A DNA stretch of 50,138 bases from Gemmatimonadaceae bacterium (lineage in GTDB: Bacteria > Gemmatimonadota > Gemmatimonadetes > Gemmatimonadales > Gemmatimonadaceae), in the NCBI GenBank assembly GCA_036496605.1, contig DASXKV010000061.1, positions 1 to 50,138 on the forward strand, read 5' to 3'. The notes beneath the pieces were generated by a model. It was not told the origin of the DNA. It was given only the letters and a program-made list of their open reading frames with translations, and did not search any database. Position 1 is the first letter of the stretch; each line of letters begins with the position of its first letter. Shown one piece after another: positions 8,465 through 17,277 of this stretch. The position numbers and the translations under genes are program-made.

Positions 8465-11400
8465 ATGTCCTTCGTACACCTCCACTGCCATTCCGAATAC
8501 TCCCTCCTCGATGGCGCGAATCGGATCGAAGACCTGATCCGACGAGCCCAGGAGTTCGAGCAGCCCGCCCTGGCGATTACCGATCACGGTAATCTGCACG
8601 CCGCCTGGGAATTCCAGGAGCAGGCCCGGAAAGCGAAGCTCAAGCCGATCATCGGGATGGAGGCGTACGTCGCTCCCGGCGATCGTCGCGCGCGCACGCG
8701 CGCAAACGGCGCCTCACAGAAGCCGTACTATCATCTCGTGCTGCTTGCTCGGGACCTGACCGGGTACCGCAATCTGGTCAAGCTCTCCTCGTTGGCGTAC
8801 ACCGAAGGCTTCTATACCAAGCCGCGAGTCGACCGCGAGCTGCTCGCGCGGTACAGCGAGGGCATCATCGTGTCCTCGGCCTGCATGGCTGGCGAGATTG
8901 CGACCGCGTTACTACGTGATGACCACGGGGCCGCCGTCGAGGCCGCGACCTGGTACGCGAACGTCTTCAAGGATCGATACTATCTCGAGGTCCAGGCGCA
9001 CGACTCGGCCGGCCAGCGCGACCTGAACCCTCGCGTCTTCGCCCTCGCCACGGAGCTCGGTCTTCCCGTTGTCGCGACGAACGATTCGCATTTCCTCAAG
9101 CGCCAGGATCACGACGCGCACGACGTTCTCCTCTGCATTGGCCTCGGCAAGGACCTGGCCGATCGCGACCGGATGCGTTACGACGAAGGACTCTATTTCA
9201 AGAGCCATCAGGAAATCCGGGAGTTCTTTCCCGATCGTCCGGATGTCGTTGAGAATACGCTCAAGATTGCCGACGAGGTCGGCTTCGAGTTCTCGAAGAA
9301 GTACCACCTTCCGGCCTTCCCGCTTCCGACGGGTGTCGCGAGCGAGAACGAGCTGCTCAATCGCCTGGCGCTGGAGGGGGCGAAAGCACGGTACGGCGAC
9401 CCGTTCCCAAACAACGTCAGGGAGCGCCTCGACTACGAGCTCGGCGTGATCAACAAGACGGGCTACGCCGGCTACTTCCTCATTGTTTACGATTTTATCA
9501 AAGCGGCCCGCGAGCGTGGCATTCCCGTCGGTCCGGGTCGTGGCTCGGCGGCTGGCTCCCTCGTTGCCTACGCGCTCGGGATCACGAACGTCTGTCCCTT
9601 GAAGTTCGACCTGCTGTTCGAGCGATTCCTCAATCCCGAACGCGTGTCGATGCCCGACGTCGACGTGGACTTCTGCTTCGAGCGACGTGGCGAAGTCATC
9701 GACTACGTTAGGCAGAAATACGGGCGCGAGTCCGTGTGCCAGATCGTCACCTTCGGCACGATGAAATCGCGCGCTGCCATCAAGGACGTCGGACGCGTGC
9801 TCGGATTCACCCCGGTCGAGACCGATCAGCTCGCGAAGCTCATTCCCAACCAGCCGAACTTCTCGCTGGAGGTGAAGGACGCTGTCGCGCAGATCGCGGA
9901 GGTGAAGAAGCTCTACGAGACCGACGATCGATACCGGCAGCTCCTGGACTACGCGATCGCACTCGAGGGATTGTCGCGGCACACCGGCGTTCACGCCGCG
10001 GGCGTCGTGATCGCGCCGGGGCCGGTCGACGATTACGTCCCGATCTGCACCCAGGCATCGAAGGGCTCCGGCTCGATGAAGGATGGCGACATCAACGACG
10101 AGACCGTCGTGGTGAGCCAGTATGACATGAATTGTCTCGAGAAGGCCGGAATGCTGAAGATGGACTTTCTCGGCCTAACGACGCTCACCGTCATTCACGA
10201 CGCCGTCAAGGCAATCGACGAGCGCGGCGCGGCGCCGCTCGACATTGATTCGCTCCCGCTCGATGACGAGAAGGTGTATCACATGCTTCGCGCCGGCCGC
10301 ACCACCGGCGTCTTTCAATTCGAGTCTCCGTTGGCGACGGACATGCTGCGGAGTATGCGTTGCGACCGCTTCGACGATCTCGTCGCGTCGAACGCGTTGA
10401 TGCGCCCCGGCCCGCTCGACGCCGGAATGCATCGCGTCTACCAGCGGCGCAAGCGCGGCGACGAGCCGGTCTCGTACGCCCTCCCAGAGCTCGAGGAAGT
10501 GTTGTCGCCGACCTACGGCGTCATCACCTACCAAGAGCAGGTCATGCGTATCGCGCAGATCCTTGCCGGGATCTCGCTTGCCGAAGCCGACGTCCTGCGT
10601 AAAGCGGTCGGCAAGAAAGACGCGGACCTTATTCGCGAGGAGCTCGGAAAGTTCATCGAGAAGTCGGTGGCGCGCGGTTACGGTCGGAACGTCATCGAGG
10701 AGCTCGCGGGACAGATCGAGACGTTCGGCCGCTACGGATTCAACAAATCGCACTCCGTCGCGTATTCGGTTCTCTCCTATCAGACGGCTTGGCTCAAGGC
10801 GCACCATCCGGCCGAATTCATGGCTGCGCTGCTCTCGTCGTCGATTGGCGACACCGACAGCGTTGTGAAGTTCATCAACGAGGCGAGAGAGCTCGACCTC
10901 GAGGTACTGCCGCCCGACGTCAACGAATCTGGATACAAGTTCACCGTCGTCGGCGACACGCGCATCCGCTTCGGGCTTGGCGCGATTCGCAACGTCGGCC
11001 GTTCGGCCATCGATTCGATTCTCGCGGCGCGCCGTGAGAAGGGACCATTCACGTCGATCTTCGATCTGTGTGAACGAGTCGATTTGCGTTTGTGCAATCG
11101 AAGAGTTTTCGAGGCACTGATCGCGTCGGGAGCGCTCGACAACGTCGGCGGCCATCGCGCGCAGTACTGGGCCGTGCTCGACAGCGCGCTGCAGGAGGCC
11201 TCCCTCAAGCAGGAGGAGCGTGCCGCCGGGCAAGTTTCCCTTTTTGGCAGCGACACCGACCCTGGCGCGAGCAACGGGTTCTCAAATCGCACGCTGCCGA
11301 ACATCGCACCGCTCTCCGATTCGGAGCGACTCACGAAAGAGAAGGAGATCCTCGGCTTCTACATTTCGGGGCATCCCCTCGAGCCGTTCCGCCTGGAATG

Positions 11401-11980
11401 TGAGCTGTTCGCGACGCACAACGTGGCTGATCTCGGTCGTTGGCACGACCAGCAGATCGCGCTCGGGGTCGTCGTTACGGCGATCAAGAAACAGATCAGC
11501 AAACGGTCCGGGGCCGAGTTCGCGCGGTTGACAGTTGAGGATTTTTCGGGATCTTCCGAGGTACTGGTGTTCCCAGAGGCGTGGGGGCTACTCTCTGATC
11601 GCATCCGGACGGATGTTCCGGTGTTGTTGAAGGGCGGGTACTCGCGTCGCGACCAGGACGCCGAGAACCCCACGTTCATCGTTGAATCGGTCAGCCCATT
11701 TGCCGAATTACGGCTTAACGGGCAAGTGGCGGTAGCGCTCGATCTGACGCTGGGCGATGGACTGGCTGCGGACGTGATGCGGGATGTTCGCGCGGTGATA
11801 GAGGCCCATTCGACGTCGCAATCGAGCGCGCCGTCGCTCGAGGTGCAGTGGAGTGATGGCAACGGCGGACGGGCGCGCTTGCGATCGCGATCGCTCAAAC
11901 TCGCCGCGACGCAGTCGGCGCTGAACGAGTTGCGGGCGTTGCTCGGCAGTGAGCGCGTTCGCCTCGTTCGCGGGGCGTGA
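8465..11980 (+). CDS. dnaE: DNA polymerase III alpha subunit
   Basis: Replicative DNA polymerase catalytic subunit, 1171 residues from the chosen start. Seen: an N-terminal PHP domain beginning VHLHCHSEYSLLDG (H5, H7, H9); the polymerase palm with GPGRGSAAGSLVAYALGI and MPDVDVDF, whose D398 and D400 are the metal-binding aspartates; the fingers region with KMDFLGLTTLTVI and RPGPLD; FNKSHSVAYSVLSYQTAWLKAHHPAEFMAALL; a helix-hairpin-helix region; and a C-terminal OB fold (about 955-1040). ATG at 8465 (MSFVHLHCHSEYS) matches the usual DnaE N-terminus. Upstream in-frame starts at 8372 and 8393 add 24-31 residues with no family resemblance, and no strong ribosome site marks any of them. It leads a same-strand run with accA (18 bp gap), ricT and metG. 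Confidence 0.96.
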   Translation: MSFVHLHCHSEYSLLDGANRIEDLIRRAQEFEQPALAITDHGNLHAAWEFQEQARKAKLKPIIGMEAYVAPGDRRARTRANGASQKPYYHLVLLARDLTGYRNLVKLSSLAYTEGFYTKPRVDRELLARYSEGIIVSSACMAGEIATALLRDDHGAAVEAATWYANVFKDRYYLEVQAHDSAGQRDLNPRVFALATELGLPVVATNDSHFLKRQDHDAHDVLLCIGLGKDLADRDRMRYDEGLYFKSHQEIREFFPDRPDVVENTLKIADEVGFEFSKKYHLPAFPLPTGVASENELLNRLALEGAKARYGDPFPNNVRERLDYELGVINKTGYAGYFLIVYDFIKAARERGIPVGPGRGSAAGSLVAYALGITNVCPLKFDLLFERFLNPERVSMPDVDVDFCFERRGEVIDYVRQKYGRESVCQIVTFGTMKSRAAIKDVGRVLGFTPVETDQLAKLIPNQPNFSLEVKDAVAQIAEVKKLYETDDRYRQLLDYAIALEGLSRHTGVHAAGVVIAPGPVDDYVPICTQASKGSGSMKDGDINDETVVVSQYDMNCLEKAGMLKMDFLGLTTLTVIHDAVKAIDERGAAPLDIDSLPLDDEKVYHMLRAGRTTGVFQFESPLATDMLRSMRCDRFDDLVASNALMRPGPLDAGMHRVYQRRKRGDEPVSYALPELEEVLSPTYGVITYQEQVMRIAQILAGISLAEADVLRKAVGKKDADLIREELGKFIEKSVARGYGRNVIEELAGQIETFGRYGFNKSHSVAYSVLSYQTAWLKAHHPAEFMAALLSSSIGDTDSVVKFINEARELDLEVLPPDVNESGYKFTVVGDTRIRFGLGAIRNVGRSAIDSILAARREKGPFTSIFDLCERVDLRLCNRRVFEALIASGALDNVGGHRAQYWAVLDSALQEASLKQEERAAGQVSLFGSDTDPGASNGFSNRTLPNIAPLSDSERLTKEKEILGFYISGHPLEPFRLECELFATHNVADLGRWHDQQIALGVVVTAIKKQISKRSGAEFARLTVEDFSGSSEVLVFPEAWGLLSDRIRTDVPVLLKGGYSRRDQDAENPTFIVESVSPFAELRLNGQVAVALDLTLGDGLAADVMRDVRAVIEAHSTSQSSAPSLEVQWSDGNGGRARLRSRSLKLAATQSALNELRALLGSERVRLVRGA

Positions 11981-11998
11981 GGAGCGAGAGGACTCTGG

Positions 11999-12964
11999 AT
12001 GGCGACAGCGACTTTGGACTTCGAAAAGCCACTGGCCGAGCTCGAGAAGCAGATCGACGAGCTCAAACGGCTCGCCGGGGACCAGCAACTCAACGTTACC
12101 GAGGAGATCGCGCCGCTCGAGAAGAAGCTCACCGAGCTTCGGGAAGAGATTTACAAGAATCTCACGCCCCTTCAGCGCGTTCAGGTCGCGCGGAGCAACA
12201 GGCGACCACTGACGGAAGATTACATCCGTCTCTGCTTCACGGACTTTGTCGAGATGCACGGCGATCGGCTCTTTCGCGAGGACGCCGCCATCATCGGCGG
12301 TTGGGCGCGGCTCGACGGCGAAACGGTCATGGTCATCGGCCACCAGCGCGGCCGCGACACCAAAGAGAATCTCCGCCGCAACTTCGGAATGCCGCATCCC
12401 GAGGGCTATCGCAAGTCGCTCCGTCTGATGAAGCTGGCGGAGAAGTTCCACGTCCCGGTGCTGACCTTCATCGACACACCGGGCGCGTGGGCGGGACTCG
12501 GCGCGGAGGAACGCGGCCAGTCGGAAGCGATCGCCAGGAATCTGTTCGAGATGAGCCGTCTCGAGGTACCGATCATTGCTACTGTCATCGGCGAAGGCGG
12601 CTCAGGGGGCGCCCTGGCACTGGGCGTCGCCGACCGCGTGATGATGCTCGAGAACTCGGTCTATTCGGTCATCACGATCGAAGGATGCGCCGCGATTCTC
12701 TGGAAGGATGGCAAGAGTCCGGAGATGCGCGAGAGGGCGGCATCGGCCCTCAAGATCACCGCGCCTGATCTGTACGAGTTGCGGGTGATCGACGAGATCA
12801 TCCCCGAGCCGCTCGGCGGGGCTCACGCCGACCATGAAATGACCGCCAAGTCCGTGCAGGACGCGCTCTGCCGTCACCTCGACGAGCTGCGCCGCTTCAA
12901 GCCGGACAAACTCGTTAGGCGCCGGCGCGAGAAATTTCAACGTCTTGGCCAGTTCGTGGAGTAG
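11999..12964 (+). CDS. accA: Acetyl-CoA carboxylase carboxyltransferase subunit alpha
   Basis: AccA and AccD transfer carboxyl from biotin to acetyl-CoA, making malonyl-CoA for fatty acid synthesis. 321 residues, the standard size. The N-terminal helical region ([21 protein letters not shown]) is characteristic. The crotonase-like core shows [31 protein letters not shown] (split here: [10 protein letters not shown] is the core), [23 protein letters not shown], and [28 protein letters not shown] with the oxyanion glycines. ATG at 11999 has a purine-rich GAGAGGA upstream. It is co-directional with dnaE, an arrangement also known in gammaproteobacteria, where dnaE and accA are adjacent. accD is not in the window. 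Confidence 0.96.
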   Translation: MATATLDFEKPLAELEKQIDELKRLAGDQQLNVTEEIAPLEKKLTELREEIYKNLTPLQRVQVARSNRRPLTEDYIRLCFTDFVEMHGDRLFREDAAIIGGWARLDGETVMVIGHQRGRDTKENLRRNFGMPHPEGYRKSLRLMKLAEKFHVPVLTFIDTPGAWAGLGAEERGQSEAIARNLFEMSRLEVPIIATVIGEGGSGGALALGVADRVMMLENSVYSVITIEGCAAILWKDGKSPEMRERAASALKITAPDLYELRVIDEIIPEPLGGAHADHEMTAKSVQDALCRHLDELRRFKPDKLVRRRREKFQRLGQFVE

Positions 12965-12984
12965 GCGCGCACGATACGCGCGCC
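12964..12984 (+). other. Short GC hairpin at the end of accA
   Basis: A 7-bp perfect inverted repeat, GGCGCGC at 12964-12970 and GCGCGCC at 12978-12984, with a 7-nt loop, starts at the last base of the accA stop codon. No T-tract follows, so full termination is doubtful; it may attenuate readthrough into ricT or protect the accA message. Confidence 0.4.
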
Positions 12985-13014
12985 CGCTTTGCACCGATCT
13001 CCAGTCTCTGAAGG

Positions 13015-14172
13015 ATGTCGCATCTCATCGAAGTCGCGTTCAAGGGTAATCGCAAGGAGTTCTTCCTCTGGGAAGCCGACGAATCGCTGGCGCCCTCGGC
13101 GACCGTCATCGTCGACGCGGATCGGGGAGAGGATCTCGGGCGTGTGCATTCCGTTGGCGAGCTGGCCGCACAGCGCAGTGCCGGCGCCGCTCACGGCCTC
13201 GGCGCGGCTGCTCCAGCGAAGAAGGTGCGACGCGTCGCCTCCGCCGACGATCTCCGGAAGTTCAGCGAGGTTCGCGCACAAGACGAGGACGCGCGCCGAA
13301 AGGCCATGGAGCGCGTGAAGGCAAATCAGCTCGTGATGAAGATCTCCGATGCTGAATGGCAGTGGGATCGAAAGAAGCTCACCTTTTATTTCACTGCGGA
13401 AAAGCGCGTTGATTTCAGAAATCTCGTGCGCGAGCTCGCGGCGATGTTCAGAACGCGTATCGAGTTGAAGCAGATTGGCGTTCGCGACGAGGCCAAACGC
13501 CTCGATGGCATCGGCCGCTGTGGACGACAGTACTGCTCGAGCTCGTGGCTGCCCGAGCTGCGGCCGGTCAACCTTGGCGTCGCGAAGGATCAGCGGCTTT
13601 CGCTGAATCCATCGCAGATCTCGGGTGCCTGTGGGCGGCTCATGTGCTGTCTACGCTACGAGCACGACTTCTACGTTCAGCAACGCAAGCGATTCCCGAA
13701 GGAAGGAAAGGCGGTTCGCACACAGCGCGGCGAGGAGAAGGTTGTCGCCAACGATATCTTTCGGGAACGCGTGACGCTTCGCGGCACGGATGGCGAGGTG
13801 CGAGTCGTGCTCCTCGACGAGTTGCGGCTCGAGCTCGACGCGGTTGGAGGGGGTCCGATTGCGATTCCGACCGTCACCGATGAGTACGAGGCCGTGGATG
13901 TGCGCGCCGACGTCGACGAGGAAGGCGAGGGCGAGCTAAGCTCTGCAATCGACATCATCGAGGAGCCACCTCGCGCCGAGTCGGCGACGGCGGAGCCGGT
14001 CAAGACTCCAGCCACTGGAGCGACACCGGCCGTCGATGCGGCACGCAAACCGCATCGGCGCCGCGGTCGTCGCGGCGGGCGGCGCAATCGCGCCGGCCGC
14101 GAACGCGGCGAATCGGGCGGCGATGGGAACGATGGCGGCGCCTCGGGGGATTCGACGCCTCCCGAAGCCTAA
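13015..14172 (+). CDS. ricT: RicT/YaaT-type PSP1-domain iron-sulfur protein with a basic C-terminal tail
   Basis: 385 residues. The PSP1 domain family includes Bacillus RicT (YaaT), part of the RicAFT complex that assists RNase Y in mRNA processing. Seen: an N-terminal beta domain (1-50); a helical segment 75-105; the core 105-225 with KKLTFYFTAEKRVDFRNLVRELA, DGIGRCGRQYC (C169, C174) and SGACGRLMCCLRYEHDFY (C206, C211, C212), the cysteines expected to bind a 4Fe-4S cluster. After about 300 comes an acidic then Arg/Gly-rich tail (PHRRRGRRGGRRNRAG), which could bind RNA and is longer than in RicT as I know it. ricT next to a methionyl-tRNA synthetase gene is also seen in Firmicutes. The stop codon lies inside a CCTAACG heptamer. 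Confidence 0.88.
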   Translation: MSHLIEVAFKGNRKEFFLWEADESLAPSATVIVDADRGEDLGRVHSVGELAAQRSAGAAHGLGAAAPAKKVRRVASADDLRKFSEVRAQDEDARRKAMERVKANQLVMKISDAEWQWDRKKLTFYFTAEKRVDFRNLVRELAAMFRTRIELKQIGVRDEAKRLDGIGRCGRQYCSSSWLPELRPVNLGVAKDQRLSLNPSQISGACGRLMCCLRYEHDFYVQQRKRFPKEGKAVRTQRGEEKVVANDIFRERVTLRGTDGEVRVVLLDELRLELDAVGGGPIAIPTVTDEYEAVDVRADVDEEGEGELSSAIDIIEEPPRAESATAEPVKTPATGATPAVDAARKPHRRRGRRGGRRNRAGRERGESGGDGNDGGASGDSTPPEA

Positions 14173-14218
14173 CGCGTGCGGCCCAAACGTTAGGCATTGT
14201 ACTGACAGGACTTCTCTC

Positions 14219-15754
14219 TTGGCACGATTCTATCTCACCACGGCAATCGATTACGCGAACGGTGACCCGCACCTCGGTCACGCGCTCGAGAAGATCGGCG
14301 CCGACGCCATCGCGCGCTATCACCGTCTCGCGGGCGACGATGTGCATTTCCTCATGGGAATGGACGAGCACGGCCAGAAGGTGCGTCAGGCGGCCGAGGA
14401 ACGCGGCGTGTCGCCGCAGGCATTCGTCGATCGGGTCGCCGCGACGTTCGAGGAGATGTGGCACCGATTGGGCATCTCCAACAACCAGTTCATTCGTACG
14501 ACCGACCCTGCCCACAAGCGCGGCGTGAAGGCGCTCATCGAGCGCATTCACGAGAAGAATCCGGACGACTTCTTCGAGAAGACGTACGAGGGCTGGTACT
14601 GCGTCGGCTGCGAGCTGTTCAAACGCGACAGCGAGATCGTCGACGGACGCTGCGAGCTGCATCCGACACGCGAGCTGCAGTGGACGGAGGAACGCAACTG
14701 GTTCTTCCGCCTAACGCGCTATCAAGGTTTCCTGGACCGTCTCTTCGCCGACCGTCCGGATTTTCTCAGGCCCGAGTCGCGGCGCAACGAGATGCTCGCG
14801 CTGCTCGCGCAGGGACTCGAGGACATCTCGATCACGCGCTCGCGACTGAGCTGGGCAATTCCCTTTCCCATTCGCTCGAGCACGGGCGAAGAGCAGGGTA
14901 CCTGGGTCTGGTTCGATGCCTTGCCGAACTACCTCACTGCCGCCGGCTTTCCCGATAAACACTATCGAGAGCGGTGGCCGGCGCAGCTGCACGTCATCGG
15001 CAAGGACATCACGCGGCTGCACTGCATCGTCTGGCCGGCGATGCTCCAGGCGGCAGAGGTCGAACTGCCGCAGCAGGTCTGGGCGCACGGCTTCATGAGC
15101 TTTGGTGGTGATCGCTTCAGCAAGTCGGCCGGCGTCGCGTTCTCGTTAGGCGAGGCGATCGACCGGCACGGCCCGGACGCGCTTCGTTACTTCCTGCTAC
15201 GTGAAATCCCGTTCGACGGCGACGGCGATTTCTCCTGGGAGCGGTTCGACGAGCGATACACCTCCGAGCTCGCGAACAGCTGGGGAAATCTGGCGAGCCG
15301 AGTGATCGCGATGGTCGAGAAGTATCGCGACGGCGTGGTCCCGTCCGGAGAACCTACGCCGCTGGATCGCACCGACGTCGCCGACCTCGTCGAGTATCAC
15401 GCGGCCATGGACGGATCGCGCGGCTATCTCTTGCAGGAAGGCGTCAAACGCGCGCTCGCGAGCGTCACGCGCGGCAACGAATTCGTCCAGTCGTCGAAGC
15501 CATGGGCGCTCGCGAAGGACGCATCGCTGACGACCGATCTCGACAACGTCCTCGCGTCCGTGGTCCGTGGACTCGCGCGTCAGTGCGTCCTGCTGCATCC
15601 ATTCGCGCCCGGCAAGACCGAAGAGCTGTGGCGGCAGCTCGGCGCGCCCGGCCGCGTTTCCGATCAGCGCTTCGACGGTCTCGCCGGCTTGGACGCAGCC
15701 GGTTGGAAGGTGCGCAAAGGCGCGCCACTCTTTCCGAAGCCCGCTCAGGCCTAA
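14219..15754 (+). CDS. metG: Methionyl-tRNA synthetase
   Basis: Class I synthetase charging tRNA-Met. 511 residues. The HIGH motif appears as HLGH (18-21) after AIDYANGDP; the KMSKS motif as RFSKS (299-303) after FMSFGGD. A single zinc knuckle C128xxC131 with C145 and H148 matches the short bacterial type. Anticodon-binding helices (about 340-510) end the protein; no C-terminal tRNA-binding OB domain is present. The start is decided by the ribosome site: AGGA at 14207-14210 lies 8 bp before a TTG at 14219, which gives MARFYLTTAIDYAN. The ATG at 14036 lies inside ricT and would add 61 unrelated residues. The stop lies in a CCTAACG heptamer. It is last in the dnaE-accA-ricT-metG run and is followed by a bidirectional terminator. 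Confidence 0.95.
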   Translation: MARFYLTTAIDYANGDPHLGHALEKIGADAIARYHRLAGDDVHFLMGMDEHGQKVRQAAEERGVSPQAFVDRVAATFEEMWHRLGISNNQFIRTTDPAHKRGVKALIERIHEKNPDDFFEKTYEGWYCVGCELFKRDSEIVDGRCELHPTRELQWTEERNWFFRLTRYQGFLDRLFADRPDFLRPESRRNEMLALLAQGLEDISITRSRLSWAIPFPIRSSTGEEQGTWVWFDALPNYLTAAGFPDKHYRERWPAQLHVIGKDITRLHCIVWPAMLQAAEVELPQQVWAHGFMSFGGDRFSKSAGVAFSLGEAIDRHGPDALRYFLLREIPFDGDGDFSWERFDERYTSELANSWGNLASRVIAMVEKYRDGVVPSGEPTPLDRTDVADLVEYHAAMDGSRGYLLQEGVKRALASVTRGNEFVQSSKPWALAKDASLTTDLDNVLASVVRGLARQCVLLHPFAPGKTEELWRQLGAPGRVSDQRFDGLAGLDAAGWKVRKGAPLFPKPAQA

Positions 15755-15778
15755 CGAGCCAAGCGGCACTTACCGGCG

Positions 15779-15814
15779 AAAAAAGTGGGGGCGAAACAAT
15801 CGCCCCCACGTTTT
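15779..15814. terminator. Bidirectional intrinsic terminator between metG and susD1
   Basis: A 9-bp perfect stem (GTGGGGGCG at 15785-15793, CGCCCCCAC at 15801-15809) with a 7-nt loop. It is followed on the plus strand by GTTTT and preceded by AAAAAA, which becomes a T-run on the minus strand. It can therefore stop metG transcription from the left and the susC1-susD1 message from the right. Confidence 0.9.
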
Positions 15815-15837
15815 CGCATTCATCCAGCCTATCCGAC

Positions 15838-17253
15838 CTACGCCTTCGTGTCGATACACCCGTGAAAGTTAGGGTTCGTCTTCTCGTAATCCGGCACCGG
15901 GAAGGCAACCTGACTACCGAACTGTCCGGAGGGTGTGCCGTTTCTCGTGAAGCCGCCCGTCGGGAAAACCTGGTCCTGCGAGCGTCCATACTGGCGCACC
16001 AACCGCCGCAGATCGTCCATCCGATATCCGCGCCCGAATTGCCAGAGCGCCTTCTCCCGGAAGAACAGATTGGTTGCGGTGTTCAGATCAGCCGGTGTAG
16101 CCAGCGCTGCCATCGCTGGCACCTTGAATACGCCAATGACCTGCGGAGATGTGCGGAGTGCGTTGAGAATCGTCATCATCCCGCTGATGCTGCCAGCTTG
16201 CAGCTGGGCCTCAGCCTCAATCAAACGGGCATCGATGCCCGAGATCGCCGGGACCGCGTCGTCTTGACCCCAGTTGTTCACTTGCCAGAGTACGGAGTGT
16301 CCGTCCTCGGCCACAAGGCCCATGTTGGTAACCGAGACACGCGGATCATTCAGCTCGGCGAACGGAATGGCGTTCAGGATCGGGCCGGCGATGTCGATGC
16401 TATCACCCGCCGAGTACCGTTTCACGTTCGGGCCCTCAACCCACCATTCGTTGTCAAAAGTACCCGGCTTCGAATAGTTGAAGTTGTACTGGAAGCTGGT
16501 TGGTATGCCGTTGACCGTAGTGGCAGCGCCGGCATAATCTGCCAGGTCCACTGCCAGGTCCACTTGCGCGCGCGCTTTAGTCACGAGAGCGGCGTACTTA
16601 ATGTTGAGCGTAGCTGAATCCGTCCCGGTGAGATACGTCACCGCTGAATCCATCCGCGAAATTGCGAGCTTCGATCCGTCGGCGTCCGTCACCGGCTTCG
16701 TGTACTGCGGAACGCCATTCACGGTCTCTCCGAAAGGAATGCCGTTGCAGAACACAGCCGAGAGCTGCATTTCGATGTACCCCATCGCCAGGTACATCTC
16801 GCCAACATGCTGTGAACCGGTAGCGGACTTATCGTAGGCCAAGAGAGCGTTGATGGCGTCACGCGCCCGCCCGCGAGTCTGCTGGGCACCGTTGTAGATC
16901 GTCGTCAACAGCGCATCGTTCGTTGCTTCGTTGCGCTGATCGTCATCGTTGCGCTGTGAGAACGTGTCAACTGAGCGAATCTCGTCGGTGAAGAGCCCTT
17001 CCCAGTTCCACAGTCCCTCCTGGTTGCTGCCCGAGTTGGTCGGGCTGCCATTCATGACCTTATTCCATTGTTGGAGTGCGCCGGCCCAGAGTGCGTCGGC
17101 CGCTGTCGCATTGTTTACCGCGCCGGGACTGATCACGCCCGGCTGCTCAGGTTGCAGGAGCTCCTTATTCACATCGCAGGCTCCGAGGAAGAGCATCCCG
17201 GCCACGACCGCCGCTGCCGTCATTCCCCGGGTCCGATTACTGAAATTGAACAT
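15838..17253 (-). CDS. SusD/RagB-type outer-membrane lipoprotein 1
   Basis: SusD proteins are surface lipoproteins that form a lid on the SusC channel and help bind the nutrient. 471 residues. Lipoprotein signal with lipobox FLGAC, lipidated C26. Family features: the N-terminal TPR-like helical part (ATNDALLTTIYNGAQQTRGRARDAINALL, ARLIEAEAQLQAG) and the C-terminal FFREKALWQFGRGYRMDDLRRLVRQYGRSQDQVFPTG, then a FPVP(D)YEKTNPN-type ending close to the C-terminus. It starts 24 bp after the stop of susC1, with GGGA about 8 bp upstream of the ATG. It is the most divergent of the three SusD proteins in the window, notably in the asparagine/tryptophan-rich WNWEGLFTDEIRSVDTF region. The ligand is unknown; no degradative enzyme lies nearby. 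Confidence 0.9.
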   Translation of the reverse strand: MFNFSNRTRGMTAAAVVAGMLFLGACDVNKELLQPEQPGVISPGAVNNATAADALWAGALQQWNKVMNGSPTNSGSNQEGLWNWEGLFTDEIRSVDTFSQRNDDDQRNEATNDALLTTIYNGAQQTRGRARDAINALLAYDKSATGSQHVGEMYLAMGYIEMQLSAVFCNGIPFGETVNGVPQYTKPVTDADGSKLAISRMDSAVTYLTGTDSATLNIKYAALVTKARAQVDLAVDLADYAGAATTVNGIPTSFQYNFNYSKPGTFDNEWWVEGPNVKRYSAGDSIDIAGPILNAIPFAELNDPRVSVTNMGLVAEDGHSVLWQVNNWGQDDAVPAISGIDARLIEAEAQLQAGSISGMMTILNALRTSPQVIGVFKVPAMAALATPADLNTATNLFFREKALWQFGRGYRMDDLRRLVRQYGRSQDQVFPTGGFTRNGTPSGQFGSQVAFPVPDYEKTNPNFHGCIDTKA

Positions 17254-17277
17254 TTTCGGTTATCCCTGGTTGACGTT